This document shows, piece after piece, positions 1 to 13,452 of a stretch of 64,000 nucleotides of DNA. Within the stretch, counting starts at the first letter, position 1. Each line of letters starts with the position of its first letter. This DNA is from Thiocapsa bogorovii (lineage in GTDB: Bacteria; Pseudomonadota; Gammaproteobacteria; Chromatiales; Chromatiaceae), in contig NZ_CP089309.1 in NCBI RefSeq assembly GCF_021228795.1, positions 2,356,001-2,420,000 on the forward strand, read 5' to 3'. Position numbers and translations under genes: made by a program. The notes beneath the pieces are model-generated. The model was not told the DNA's origin. It made no database searches and saw only the letters and a list, made by a program, of their open reading frames with translations.

Positions 1-79
1 GGGCCTGATAGAGACGTTGCATGGGGCCTACCGAAACGGTGCGGACTTCGCTGGAGAGGGATGCGGGGCGGGGGGAAGA

Positions 80-153
80 TGGAGCGGGTGATGGGAATCG
101 AACCCACGCTATCAGCTTGGGAAGCTGAAGTTCTACCATTGAACTACACCCGC
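80..153 (-). tRNA. tRNA-Gly (anticodon CCC)
   Basis: The reverse strand folds as a 74-nt tRNA that starts GCGGGTGTAG and ends with an encoded CCA. The T-arm carries GGTTCGATTCC. The anticodon stem TCAGC/GCTGA encloses the loop TTCCCAA, so positions 34-36 read CCC, which decodes GGG glycine codons. The acceptor stem GCGGGTG pairs with CACCCGC. Confidence 0.95.
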
Positions 154-261
154 TTCGAGTCCTTAGTGTAGGCCCTGCCCGCCGCGCAATCAAGAACGAG
201 ACCCGAGCCTTGACCGGCCCCGCCCCGGCGCCGAACGGTCGCGGGACTGCGCTCGGCCGGA

Positions 262-697
262 TCAGGCATCCATCCCGTACATCTCCTCGATCTCGTTGCG
301 ATAGCGCGAGACGACCATGGCGCGCTTCACCTTCATCGTCGGCGTCAGCAGGCCGTTGTCGATGGACCAAGGCTCGAGCGTCAGCGTCGCGCGCCGGATC
401 TTAGCGTAGCCTGGAAAATCGTGCAGTGAGGAGCGAATCCGCTTGAGGACCAGCTTGTTGAGCTGGGGATCGCGCAGGCTTTCCGGGTGCTCCGGATCCA
501 GACCATGCTCCCGTGCGAGACCGGGCCAGAGATCTGCGTTCAACACCAATAAGGCCGTGAGGTAGGAGTGGCCCTCGCCGAGTACAACGACCTGCTCGAA
601 CAAAGGGTCCATCGAGATCGCCATCTCGAGGTCGGCGGGCGGGACCTTCTCGCCATTTGACAGAACCAGAATATCCTTTAATCGCCCGGTAATGTAG
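262..697 (-). pseudogene. AMP-forming acyl-CoA synthetase, 3' part (cut off by IS1380 copy 1)
   Basis: This is the C-terminal subdomain of a long-chain fatty acyl-CoA synthetase, an ATP-dependent enzyme that activates fatty acids as CoA thioesters through an acyl-AMP. It holds the hinge motif ITGRLKDILV, the NGEKVPP stretch and the C-terminal lysine motif TPTMKVKR. The piece has no start of its own. It is separated from its N-terminal part by a 1.7-kb IS1380-type insertion flanked by a GTAG duplication. Removing the IS and one GTAG rejoins the frame as GHIYITGRLKD and gives an uninterrupted 605-codon gene, a normal length for the family. The gene is therefore almost certainly inactive, unless another synthetase elsewhere covers the function. 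Confidence 0.9.
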
Positions 698-2432
698 CCC
701 GGATGTTTCATAAACCGACACAGCCGACACTGGCCTCGCGGATTTGCGCGGCGCTGGGCGTCACCGAGGGCGATGACCGGGACGCCGCGGGGGTTGAATG
801 GTGGAAATACCGAGCGGCAACGGGCTTGATCAACGGGGCACGAGTAGTTTTGTCGCCGCGCAGGCGTACGATGCCCTGCCCGAGGTGGGCATAGTCGTCG
901 TGCGCGTGCTGAAATCCCCGTGCGGGGATGTATGTGCGTCTAGGCGGGCGCCGCCCGGGGCTGCGCGTTGAAGAGCCTCTCGGTGACCTGCTGCAACAGC
1001 GTCTTGACCGGACAGCTCGAGGGCAGGTGCAGGCGCACGCGGTCTTTGTACTGCACCACGCGCACGGCGAGCTTGAACAGTTTGATGATCACGGTGGCAG
1101 GCTGGGCGTTGGCCAGTTCCGTGCCGACGAGGACCTCGGTGCGCAGCGTTTGGTGCAAGACGTAAGCGGCGCAGGAGAAGAACAAGCGCATCTGATTGGC
1201 CAAGAAGGTGCTGTCGGAAGTGCGATCGCTGGCCAGATCGTTCTTGATCATTTTGATGAAGTTCTCGTCCTGGCCGCGCGCGCAGTACAGATCGCGGTAG
1301 ACGCACTCGGGACTGGGCAAGTCCAAGGAGGTGACGACGAAGCGGAGGTTGTCGCCGCGCGCCGTCACCTCGGCTTTGAGGATGGTCCGACACGCGCCGG
1401 GCCAGGAACCGGCACGGTAGTCAACCTCGTGGTAGGTGCGGGTCCGCTCGGGTACGTCGGCGTCGGCGCGCCGGGCGTTCTCGATGCGCAGCGCATGGAG
1501 CTTGCGGGCGTCGGCCAAGAACGGCTCGGCCCGTGGCGTGAGAGCCCGGTTACCCGCCAGGCCGAAGATGAAATCCGTCAACGGATCGGCCATCGCCAAG
1601 GCCATCAACTCGGGGTTGGAGAAGTGTCCGTCGCCGCGCAGGATGATGCGTGTGCGTGGCCACGCGGCCCGCAGCCGCTTGAGCACGCGCTTGAGGATCA
1701 TCGCGTTCTCGGCGCCGGTGGGGCGCTTGCCGGGACGCAGCACCGCGGTGATGAACTTCCCCGAGAGGCCCTCGAAGAGAAACAGCGGCAAGTAGCAATG
1801 GTTGCCGTAGTGATGATTGTAGAACGCGAACTCCTGCTGGCCATGGGTGGCGTCTTCGGAGTGGTCCATATCGAGCACGATCACCTGCGGCGCCTTCGGG
1901 TAGCTGGCGATGAAGGCCTCGACGAAGGCCTGCGCCATGCGGTAGAGGTCGCGCGCGCCGACCCCATTCTCCAAACGCGAGAAGGTCGGCCCGCTGGCCA
2001 GGTCCGTCGTCGCATCCAGCGGCTTGCGCTCCAGCCCCAGCTTGAACAGCGCATCACGGCGCAGCGCATTGGCGTCGTTGCCGTCTTCGTAAGCACAGGC
2101 GATCTGGTAGACCCGTTGCGCGATCAGCTCACGCATCGGATGGGTGGTGTAGGACGGATGGCGCCAATCATCGATCGCTGCGCTCAACCGCTCGGTCAGG
2201 CCGATCTGCCGATCAACCCCGCGCAGAATCATGGGGCCAAAGTCAGACGACATGGCGCCGCCGTCGAAGTCGCCGCGGACCGTGAAACCGGCGACCGGGG
2301 GAAAACGCAGCTGTTCCGGGGTAGACTCGGGCATGGGCGACCTCGTTTAGCTTCTTCCGAAGCGTTCTTGGCGGAACAGCCATTTTATCAATGGGTTGAA
2401 CGAGAGTCGCCCTTTTTTATGAAATATTCGGG
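698..2432 (-). mobile_element. IS1380-family insertion sequence, copy 1
   Basis: This is a 1735-bp element with imperfect 17-bp terminal inverted repeats (CCCGGATGTTTCATAAA against CCCGAATATTTCATAAA, 15 of 17 identical). It is flanked by a 4-bp target duplication, GTAG at 694-697 and 2433-2436. It carries one transposase gene, and about 240 bp of non-coding sequence lies between the transposase stop and the left end. It is nearly identical to the second copy at 51462-53195; the differences I could see are one base in the transposase gene and one extra G near its 3' end. It interrupts an acyl-CoA synthetase gene. Confidence 0.95.
940..2334 (-). CDS. IS1380-family DDE transposase (copy 1)
   Basis: A 464-residue transposase of the IS1380 family, which cuts and pastes the surrounding element. 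The RNase H-like fold is suggested by VIVLDMDHSED (first Asp, with the family's typical GQQEFAFYNHHYGNHCYLPL stretch after it), by RGDGHFSNPELM (second Asp) and by the ARGQDENFIKMIKNDL segment expected to carry the acidic third residue. The start MPESTPEQL lies about 100 bp inside the element end, and the protein stops at NAQPRAAPA. The length is typical of the family, so this copy looks functional. It differs from copy 2 by one substitution (Ala to Val in ILKAEVTARG) and by its C-terminal end. Confidence 0.93.
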   Translation of the reverse strand: MPESTPEQLRFPPVAGFTVRGDFDGGAMSSDFGPMILRGVDRQIGLTERLSAAIDDWRHPSYTTHPMRELIAQRVYQIACAYEDGNDANALRRDALFKLGLERKPLDATTDLASGPTFSRLENGVGARDLYRMAQAFVEAFIASYPKAPQVIVLDMDHSEDATHGQQEFAFYNHHYGNHCYLPLFLFEGLSGKFITAVLRPGKRPTGAENAMILKRVLKRLRAAWPRTRIILRGDGHFSNPELMALAMADPLTDFIFGLAGNRALTPRAEPFLADARKLHALRIENARRADADVPERTRTYHEVDYRAGSWPGACRTILKAEVTARGDNLRFVVTSLDLPSPECVYRDLYCARGQDENFIKMIKNDLASDRTSDSTFLANQMRLFFSCAAYVLHQTLRTEVLVGTELANAQPATVIIKLFKLAVRVVQYKDRVRLHLPSSCPVKTLLQQVTERLFNAQPRAAPA

Positions 2433-3818
2433 GTAGATGTGTCCGTGTTCCAGACGCACCTGATCGCCGGTGTGCAGCCAACCATCCTGCGTCAGCACCC
2501 GGGAGGTGGCCGCGTGGTTGTTCCAATAGCCGAGCATCACGTTCTCGCCCTTCACGAGGAGCTCGTCCTCCGCTCCGATGCGTAGCTGCAGCCCCCGCAG
2601 GGGCACACCGACGCTCTCCGGGATATTGTCTTTGAGCGGATTGAAACTGATGACCGGACTGGTCTCGGTCAGGCCGTAGCCTTGCAACAGGGGTAGGCCC
2701 AGACCGATGAAGGTCTGCGCGACGGCGCTCGGCAGGGGCGCACCGCCGCTCACGGCGACACGGAGCGCTCCGCCGAGCTTGGCGAGGACTTGACCGGCGA
2801 CCTTGCTGCGCAACAACGGCCAGAGCAGCATCAATGGGTGCCAGCCGCCACGTCCTTGCTCACGCAGAAAGGACCGCCACCCCGAGGCGACGGCGAGCCG
2901 GAACAGCCAGCGCGCGGGCGCCGGACGTGCTTCCAATTGGTCCAGGATGCGCTGGTGGACCCGCTCGAAGACCCGCGGGACGGCAATGATGACGGTGGGC
3001 CGAATCGCCTGCATATCGTCGGCAAGCTGCGCGACCGAACGCGCGAAGGCGACCGTCGCCCCGGCCATCATCGGCAGATAATAGCCGCCCGTGCGTTCGA
3101 GCATATGGGACAGCGGCAGAAAGGAGAGAAACCGATCCTCCTGATAGCAATCGATGATGGTGAGAGCACCATGCGCGTTGCCCAGGATGTTGCGGTGACT
3201 GAGCATGACGCCCTTGGGACGCCCGGTGGTCCCGGAGGTGTAGACGATGGTCGCCAAGGCATCCGGGTCGCCGGCACGTTGCTCGAGGTCCGGTGCGGTC
3301 TCCGGCAGCCAATCCTCGGCGATCACCACCCGCGGATCGGCGGCCGCGATCTCGCGTGCCGCGGGGCTCGACTCCAGGATCACGACGCGCGTCGGAAAAG
3401 GCCCATCGCCGAGCACCTCGGACAACCGCTTCCACCGTCCGGCATCGTGGATCAACAGCAGCTTGACCGCGGCATCCTGCAGGATATAGGCCGCGTTCTC
3501 CGCCCGGTCGTCCGTGTAGAGCGGAACCGTGACCAGTCCGAGCGACAGCGCCGCTTGGTCGAACACCACCCAATCGGGACAGTTGCGGAGCAGGATGGCG
3601 ACCCGGTCCCCGCTTCCGAGCGCCTCGCCCGCGAGCGCCCGATGCCAGCGCGCCACTTGTGCACTCATCTCGGCCCAGGTCAGCTCGGACCATCCGCCGC
3701 CGCGCTCGAAATGGCGATAGGCGACACGCGTCGGCGAGCGCTTGACGCGTTGCACGAAGAGTCCGTCCAGGGTCTTGGCGCGGTCGATCGGAATCAGGTC
3801 CTCGGACCATCGGCTCAC
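2433..3818 (-). pseudogene. AMP-forming acyl-CoA synthetase, 5' part (cut off by IS1380 copy 1)
   Basis: This is the N-terminal adenylation domain of the gene whose 3' end lies beyond the insertion. Visible motifs are the phosphate-binding loop YTSGTTGRPKGVMLSHRN, the acyl-AMP motif QGYGLTETSPVISFNP and WLHTGDQ. Codons up to GHIY belong to the original gene. After that the reading frame enters the IS terminal repeat and stops after a short foreign tail (PEYFIKKGDSRSTH). The cut falls exactly at the hinge between the large and small domains, so even a stable truncated product would lack the catalytic lysine and the CoA-binding half. The start at 3818 gives an ordinary N-terminus for the family. 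Confidence 0.9.
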
Positions 3819-4160
3819 GGACTATCCTCCTGGTCTCGCCGCCCCGCGCAGCGAGTCGGCATCTCGATTCTCCGGCCCGGACCCGCGACTGGGCATCGCT
3901 GCTCGCGCGGGGGCCCGCAAGCCGGCCCGGATTCTGTTGTTTGCTCTATTGTCACTACGGAGCGCTTTGCGCACCAGCATCCGCGCGGGTTCGGGATGCG
4001 CAGTGGAGCCGAACGGCGGAACACGCCGGGCGGAAGCCGAAAATCCTCCGGCAACCGCCAAGCGTCTGCTAACCTCAGGACGCATCGCAACAGCTCATGC
4101 CTGCCCTGACCCCGGTGACGCGCCGCTTGGGCACACGACCCGTCGAGCACATCAATCGCC

Positions 4161-4188
4161 TTGTTTTGCCAATAGATTCTGTTAATAT
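4161..4188 (+). promoter_or_regulatory. Candidate sigma-70 promoter for the RND operon
   Basis: TTGTTT at 4161-4166 and TAATAT at 4183-4188 are 16 bp apart, in an AT-rich patch unlike the GC-rich surroundings and directly upstream of the efflux adaptor. The inverted pair AGATT...AATCT (about 4174-4199) overlaps the -10 region and could be an operator. The 3819-4160 stretch upstream holds no gene I can support. Confidence 0.45.
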
Positions 4189-4221
4189 AAGCAAAATCTA
4201 ATATTTTAGAGGACCGCCATC

Positions 4222-5290
4222 ATGCCCCTCGTCCCATTGATCATACCTGCACTGGCGGGCCTGACGGCGCTTGCTGCGCTGAATCTTCAGGCCGCCGAGA
4301 CCATCGCGCTGGACACCGCACCGGCTCAGTACCAAACCCTGCCGCGCGAATATCGACTGGACGGTGTCGTCGAGGCCATCAATCGCACCACTGTCTCCGC
4401 CCAAACCACGGGCCAGGTCCAAGAGATCCTGTTCGATGTCGAGGATTTCGTCGAGAAGGACGCGATCGTCGCTCGGTTGAAGGATACCGAGCACCGCGCA
4501 CGGGTGGCCCAAGCCGCCGCCGATTTGAGGTCCGCCTCGGCGCGATTGGAGCAGACCCGGGAGGAGTACACACGCGTCCTCGGTCTGTTCGAGAAGAAGA
4601 ATGTTTCCGAGTCCGCCATGGACCAGGCGAAGGCGGATCTTGCCGCGGCCGAGGCGGAGCTGGAGTCCGCCACCGCGCGGCTCGAGCAGGCGCAGGAGCA
4701 GTTGGAATACACCCAGATCCGCGCCCCCTACTCGGGGATCGTCACCCATCGCCATATCGAGGTCGGCGAGACGGCGAGCCCCGGCCAACAGGTCATGAGC
4801 GGGATCTCGCTCGATCAGCTGCGGGTGATCGTCGACGTCCCCCAGAGCGTCATCCCCTCGGTGCGCGAGGGCGGGACCGCTCGCATCTATCTGAGCCCCG
4901 AGGAGATCATCCAGTCGGATCGCGTCACCATCTTCCCGTTCGCGGACATGGGCTCCAATACTTTCACCGTGCGTCTCGACCTGCCGGAAGGTACGAAAGG
5001 TCTCTTTCCCGGCATGTTCGTGAAGACCGCCTTCGAGATCGGTGCCAAGCAGGAGCTGACGATCCCGTCCGAGGCCGTCGTCCAGCGCTCCGAGGTCACG
5101 GCCGTCTATGTGGTGGACGATGACGGGCGAGTCGGCTTTCGCCAGATCCGTCTCGGACGCGCCATCGACGGCGGCGTCGTCGTGCTTGCCGGGCTGGCCG
5201 AAGGCGAGCAGGTCGCGCTCGACCCGATCGCGGCGGGCGTCGCCTTGAAGTCGCAGTCGAGCACCGGCGGCGCCGAGGCGGGACAAGATC

Positions 5291-5298
<8 letters not shown>
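4222..5298 (+). CDS. RND efflux periplasmic adaptor (membrane fusion protein)
   Basis: A 358-residue adaptor of the HlyD/AcrA type. It would bridge the inner-membrane RND pump encoded next to it and an outer-membrane channel. Residues 1-25 form a hydrophobic signal sequence ending near LQAA. A lipoyl/barrel-sandwich half (SAQTTGQVQEILFDVEDFVEKD) is followed by a long coiled-coil hairpin (about 90-165, rich in Ala/Glu/Gln heptads), the second lipoyl half (IRAPYSGIVTHRHIEVGE) and beta-barrel segments. GAGGA lies just before the ATG. The stop overlaps the permease start by 8 nt, so the two are translationally linked. No outer-membrane factor gene is nearby, so the pump probably borrows a TolC-like channel. 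Substrate cannot be read from sequence. Confidence 0.92.
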
Positions 5299-8536
<3,238 letters not shown>

Positions 8537-8538
8537 TC

Positions 8539-8624
8539 CTAAACCGCGTCCGGAGCGGCATGCATGATTTTCATTTTGTGTCGGGCTCAGGGATTTTTCC
8601 GACCTTTGCGGAGACGCGGTTTAG
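8539..8624. repeat. Dispersed 86-bp inverted-repeat element, copy 1
   Basis: A perfect 12-bp terminal inverted repeat (CTAAACCGCGTC ... GACGCGGTTTAG) encloses about 62 bp. It starts 2 bp after the RND permease stop. The left end is clearly related to the element at 11370-11456 (shared pattern TAAAyCGCGTyyGGArCrGyATGCAT), and the paired stem positions have changed together between the two copies. It may be a small MITE/REP-type element, or a transcript-end hairpin. Confidence 0.7.
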
Positions 8625-8710
8625 AATTTAAGGTTTTTAAAGTCTTCAACCGCGCCACCTCCAGCGGTCGTCAAATCTGCCGGGGCCGATCCCATCCGAA
8701 AACATCGCAT

Positions 8711-8727
8711 ACCGCGCTCGGCGCGGT
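8711..8727. terminator. GC-rich hairpin between convergent genes
   Basis: ACCGCGC, the loop TCG and GCGCGGT form a perfect 7-bp stem about 45 bp past the stop of the leftward gene at 8774. It lacks a clean U-tract on either strand, so intrinsic termination is only a possibility. The rest of 8625-8773 shows nothing else. Confidence 0.3.
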
Positions 8728-8773
8728 TTAATCGGAGACCGGGTCGGGATCCCGATCTATTCGACATCTCTGC

Positions 8774-9115
8774 TCAATCCCCCCGAAACAGGATGACGGC
8801 CGCGCCATCCGTCCGCTCGATTCGTATCCTCAGCTCCGTATAGCCGCTCACCCCGAAGGGCTCGTCCCCGCAGCTGCAGCCGCCGACGATCTCGGTGAAA
8901 AACACACCGACGGCGACCTCGATCCGTTCGGCATCGGCCCGACGCGACAAGAGGGTGACCTCGAGACTCGCGGGGTCGATCAGGCCGCCCTGCTCGCCCG
9001 CAATCGGCAGAACCCCTTCCGGCAGGGCCAAAAGCTCGCCCCTCAATACCGCGGCAAAGGCCGGGGTTCCGAAGGCGCCGACCGAATCGAGGAGATGGAA
9101 GGCCGGTTTAGACAT
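8774..9115 (-). CDS. Conserved hypothetical protein next to thioredoxin
   Basis: A soluble protein of about 113 residues without a signal peptide or membrane segment. I do not recognise the family. It carries GGCSCGDEPFG, with two cysteines two residues apart in a glycine-rich turn, which could bind a metal or take part in thiol chemistry. I prefer the ATG at 9115 (MSKPAFHLLDSVGAFG). A GTG at 9145, three bases after the thioredoxin stop, would add ten basic residues and allow translational coupling. It lies directly downstream of the thioredoxin-like gene on the same strand, so a joint thiol-redox role is plausible inference. Confidence 0.6.
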   Translation of the reverse strand: MSKPAFHLLDSVGAFGTPAFAAVLRGELLALPEGVLPIAGEQGGLIDPASLEVTLLSRRADAERIEVAVGVFFTEIVGGCSCGDEPFGVSGYTELRIRIERTDGAAVILFRGD

Positions 9116-9148
9116 CTCATCGCGGGAGCGACGCGCGATCGACACGGC

Positions 9149-9535
9149 TCACGATACCACCAGGCCGGCAAGATCATCCGGCAGATGGATCCGCAGCCAA
9201 TCGAGGATCTCATGGCGAGACCGCGCACCGCTGAAGCGCGCCAGCTCGGCACCGCGATGGAAGAGGATCACCGTCGGGAAGCCGCGCAGCTTGTACTGCC
9301 CTGCGAGCTTCATGTTCTCGCCCTCGTCGACCTCGATCTTGGCGAGAAGAACTTGCCCGTCGAGATCCGCGACCACACGTCCCAGGTGCGGCGCCAAGGC
9401 ATGACAGGGCGCACACCAATCGGCCCAGAAGTCCACCAGGACAGGTCGGACCTCGGACGCTTCGATGACCTCGCGTTGAAAGCCGTCGAGATCGACGTCG
9501 AAGAGATGTGTAGACGGGTCGCCCGGGCTTGTCAT
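9149..9535 (-). CDS. Thioredoxin-family protein
   Basis: A 128-residue thiol-disulfide oxidoreductase with a cytosolic thioredoxin fold. The active site is WCAPC within VDFWADWCAPCHALAPHLG, and the cis-proline loop is GFPTVILF. It has no signal peptide, so it acts in the cytoplasm. The active-site dipeptide Ala-Pro differs from the Gly-Pro of canonical TrxA, and the protein is slightly longer, so it is probably a secondary thioredoxin, not the main one. It is followed on the same strand by the small CxC protein at 8774-9115, likely in one transcript. Confidence 0.9.
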   Translation of the reverse strand: MTSPGDPSTHLFDVDLDGFQREVIEASEVRPVLVDFWADWCAPCHALAPHLGRVVADLDGQVLLAKIEVDEGENMKLAGQYKLRGFPTVILFHRGAELARFSGARSRHEILDWLRIHLPDDLAGLVVS

Positions 9536-9581
9536 GGAGAGCTTGTCCTTGTCGTTTTCAGTCTTCGGAGCACCCGAACCG

Positions 9582-10157
9582 CTACTCGGTCGGCGCCCAC
9601 AGATCGTCCAAGGCGATCGTCACCGCATCGAACGGCGCGACCGACACCTGTGCGCCGCCCGCAAACCGTCCGATCTCGCGCCAGTCGCCGCCCTCCAACG
9701 CGTAGGCTTCCAGCGTATGGGCCCGGGGATCGATCAACCAGGCATAGGCGACCCCGAAGTGCGCGTAGATCGGCATCTTCACCTCGCGATCCTTGCTCTC
9801 CGTGGATGGCGAGAGGATCTCGCAGACCCAGTCCGGCGCCACGGTGAAGCGATGATCCTGTGGAATCCGCGGCAGTCGGCTGCGCCGCCAGCCGGCCAGG
9901 TCAGGCACGTCGACCTCGATGTCGTGGATGAAGTGCAGTTCGGGCTCGTCGATGATCCACCAGCCACCCGGACCACCTCGCCCTCTTTGAAACGGGCCGA
10001 ACAGCTCGTAGCCCAAAGCCGACGCAGTCACCACGTGCGCACCACTCGGGCGCGGCTGGGTGTGGAGCTGGCCATTGAGAATCTCGCCCGTCAACCCTTC
10101 AGGCAGGGCTTCAAGCTGTTCGTAGAGTGTCGGGCGGACCTTCTGGTACGCAGACAT
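9582..10157 (-). CDS. Uma2-family (DUF820) restriction-endonuclease-like protein
   Basis: A 191-residue protein of the Uma2 family, which has a PD-(D/E)XK nuclease fold and no settled function. Family hallmarks are the N-terminal LTGEILNGQLHTQPRPSGAH segment, the acidic metal-binding stretch VDVPDLAGWRR, and APDWVCEILSPSTESKDREVKMPIYAHFGVAYAWLIDP with the conserved Glu and Lys. The ATG at 10157 (MSAYQKVRP) matches the family N-terminus; the open frame further upstream has no homology. Such genes are typical singletons. The 10158-10359 gap before hemB has no gene. Confidence 0.88.
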   Translation of the reverse strand: MSAYQKVRPTLYEQLEALPEGLTGEILNGQLHTQPRPSGAHVVTASALGYELFGPFQRGRGGPGGWWIIDEPELHFIHDIEVDVPDLAGWRRSRLPRIPQDHRFTVAPDWVCEILSPSTESKDREVKMPIYAHFGVAYAWLIDPRAHTLEAYALEGGDWREIGRFAGGAQVSVAPFDAVTIALDDLWAPTE

Positions 10158-10311
10158 GGCTCGGACTCCCGTGAGGGGTTCATCTGTGAAGCATAGTCGC
10201 GCGCCTTGACCTATATGGAAATGGCGCAGGCTATCTCGGCGTCGAATCCTATCGCGATACAGCCGCCGCACTGGAGCCATCCGAGCGCCTGAGCTATTGT
10301 ATCGGCCCTGA

Positions 10312-11456
<1,145 letters not shown>

Positions 11457-11559
11457 GATGCGTCGAGCGTCTTGCCGCGATTTCCGCTGTTCGCTGACAG
11501 CTGACAGCAGGAGGCAGAAAGCTCCAGCTCGATCCACAACCAGAGGCCGCCAAACGCCC

Positions 11560-12381
11560 ATGCCGGACCGATACGCCGTCATCGGCAATCCCATCGCTCA
11601 CAGCAAGTCACCGCTGATCCACGCCGCCTTCGCCCGAGCGACCGGCCAGGATCTGGACTACGGGCGTATCCTCGGCGACCCGGATGATTTCCCCGGCGAG
11701 GTCCGCCGTTTCCTCGCAAGCGGCGGTCGCGGACTCAACGTCACCGTACCCTTCAAAGAGGCCGCTTGGGCGCTTGCGGACGAGCGCTCGCAGCGTGCCG
11801 AGATCGCAGGTGCGGTCAACACGCTGATTCGACTCGATGACGGCAGACTCCGCGGAGACAACACCGACGGGGTCGGTCTTGTGCGCGATCTTGTCGAGAA
11901 TCACGGCTTTCGCTTTCCGGGCACGCGGGTTCTCCTGCTCGGAGCCGGCGGCGCGGCGCGCGGCGTGCTGGTACCGCTGCTCGAGAGCGGACTCGCCGGC
12001 CTGGTCATCGCCAACCGAACTGCTGTCAAGGCGCAACAGCTTGCTGATCTCGGCGCCCCGTTCGGACCTGCGCAGGCTCGCGGATTCGATGAGTTGGACG
12101 GCAAGCGATTCGACCTCATCATCAATGCAACGTCGGCCGGTTTGAGCGACACCGTCCCGGCAATCCCGGAGGACTGTCTCGCCTCGGGAGGCTGGACCTA
12201 CGACATGCTCTACGCGGACACGCCGACCGCCTTCCGCCGTTGGGGACAAAGACACGGTGCAGCCCGGTCGCTGGACGGACTGGGAATGTTGGTCGAGCAG
12301 GCGGCCGAGTCGTTTTGGTTGTGGCGCGGCGTCCGTCCGGACACCGCGGCCGTCATCGCAATGTTGAGACACCGGGAGTAA
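11560..12381 (+). CDS. aroE: Shikimate dehydrogenase
   Basis: A 273-residue NADPH-dependent enzyme that reduces 3-dehydroshikimate to shikimate in aromatic amino-acid synthesis. Family motifs are the substrate site [13 protein letters not shown], the catalytic Lys in [10 protein letters not shown], the conserved Asn/Asp in GAVNTL and GDNTDG, the dinucleotide loop GAGGAARGV and the NRT motif typical of AroE. The ATG at 11560 gives the usual N-terminus [11 protein letters not shown]. The upstream open frame is not homologous. The next gene starts 3 bp after the stop, so the two form an operon. Confidence 0.96.
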   Translation: MPDRYAVIGNPIAHSKSPLIHAAFARATGQDLDYGRILGDPDDFPGEVRRFLASGGRGLNVTVPFKEAAWALADERSQRAEIAGAVNTLIRLDDGRLRGDNTDGVGLVRDLVENHGFRFPGTRVLLLGAGGAARGVLVPLLESGLAGLVIANRTAVKAQQLADLGAPFGPAQARGFDELDGKRFDLIINATSAGLSDTVPAIPEDCLASGGWTYDMLYADTPTAFRRWGQRHGAARSLDGLGMLVEQAAESFWLWRGVRPDTAAVIAMLRHRE

Positions 12382-12383
12382 GA

Positions 12384-13262
12384 ATGATGAAGACCGCCGT
12401 GTTGGGCCTGGGTCTGATGGGTTCGGAGATCGCCCTGAGGCTGAAGCGACAAGGGCGGGAGATCATCTGCTGGAACCGAGGTCAGGCCAATCGTGGCGCC
12501 GCGGAGCGCCGCGGGCTCGACCTGGCGCAGACACCCGCCGAGGCGCTCGCAGCCTCCGAGCTGATACTCCTCGTCCTGAGCGACGCAGCCGCAATCACCG
12601 ACACCCTGTTCGATCCGGCCCACCCGGTCGAGTTGCGCGGACGCGTCCTGATCCAGATGGGCACCATCGCACCCGAGGAGAGCCGAGCGATCGCCGAACG
12701 AGTGGCCTCGGTCGGCGGCAACTACCTCGAAGCACCGGTGCTGGGCAGTCTTCCCGAGGCGCGGGAGGGCAACCTGATCGTCATGGCCGGAGGCGACCGG
12801 GATCTCTTCGAGCGCTGTCGGCCTCTCCTGCGCGACCTGAGCCGCGACCCCCAGTGGATCGGCCCGGTCGGACAGGGCGCCGCACTCAAGCTCGCCATGA
12901 ACCAGCTGATCGCGGGGCTCACCGCCAGCTTCGCGACAAGCCTCGCCTTGGTGCGCCGCGAAGGTATCGATGTGGAGCAGTTCATGGGCCTGCTGCGCAG
13001 CAGTGCGCTCTACGCCAAGACCTTCGACAAGAAGCTCGACAAATATCTGAGCCACGACTACGCCGGCGCGAGCTTTCCGCTCAAGCACCTGCTCAAGGAC
13101 GTGCGCCTGTTCGCGCGCGTCGGCGAAGCCGCTGGATTGGACACCCGAGTGATCTCGGCGATCGAGGCCGTCTGCGCCGATGCGGCTCGCGTGGGTCTTG
13201 CCGATCAGGACTACTCCGCACTCTATGAAGCCCTAAGCCCTTCAACACCCTCGAAGGGGTGA
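12384..13262 (+). CDS. NAD(P)-dependent beta-hydroxyacid dehydrogenase (3-hydroxyisobutyrate dehydrogenase family)
   Basis: A 292-residue oxidoreductase. The N-terminal Rossmann loop GLGLMGSEIALRL is followed by a substrate loop, APVLGSLPEAREGNL, and a C-terminal all-helical domain with the catalytic lysine in GAALKLAMNQLIAG. This fits the 3-hydroxyisobutyrate/glyoxylate-succinic semialdehyde reductase family; WNR after the second strand suggests NADPH preference. Exact substrate is unknown. It starts 3 bp after aroE, with a second ATG immediately following (12387), so co-translation is likely. Confidence 0.88.
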   Translation: MMKTAVLGLGLMGSEIALRLKRQGREIICWNRGQANRGAAERRGLDLAQTPAEALAASELILLVLSDAAAITDTLFDPAHPVELRGRVLIQMGTIAPEESRAIAERVASVGGNYLEAPVLGSLPEAREGNLIVMAGGDRDLFERCRPLLRDLSRDPQWIGPVGQGAALKLAMNQLIAGLTASFATSLALVRREGIDVEQFMGLLRSSALYAKTFDKKLDKYLSHDYAGASFPLKHLLKDVRLFARVGEAAGLDTRVISAIEAVCADAARVGLADQDYSALYEALSPSTPSKG

Positions 13263-13284
13263 CCGAGGGCCGAGCGACACGACC

Positions 13285-13307
13285 CCTCCGCGCAACGAGC
13301 GCGGAGG
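13285..13307. terminator. Strong hairpin after the aroE operon
   Basis: CCTCCGCGC, the loop AACGA and GCGCGGAGG form a perfect 9-bp GC stem 22 bp past the dehydrogenase stop. No T-run follows, so it would be a transcript-end stabiliser or a weak terminator. Confidence 0.4.
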
Positions 13308-13452
13308 ATGAACACCGGCACATGGCGCGCAGCCACCCTCCGCGCCACGGAATCTTGAGTGGCAGGCTGCACAAATCCGATGTGCGGACAACTCGACACG
13401 ACAATCGCGATCCTCCCGACCAAATCCCACCTTGCAAGGCGTCAAAATCCCC

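Noticed and set aside
928-2436. Long rightward frame of about 500 codons across IS1380 copy 1
   Set aside because: It is antisense to the transposase gene, recurs identically in copy 2, and has low-complexity composition typical of GC-rich opposite-strand frames.
10206-10234. Sigma-70 promoter for hemB (TTGACC, 17 bp, GGCTAT)
   Set aside because: The -35 match is good but the -10 match is poor, so I do not list it as a feature.
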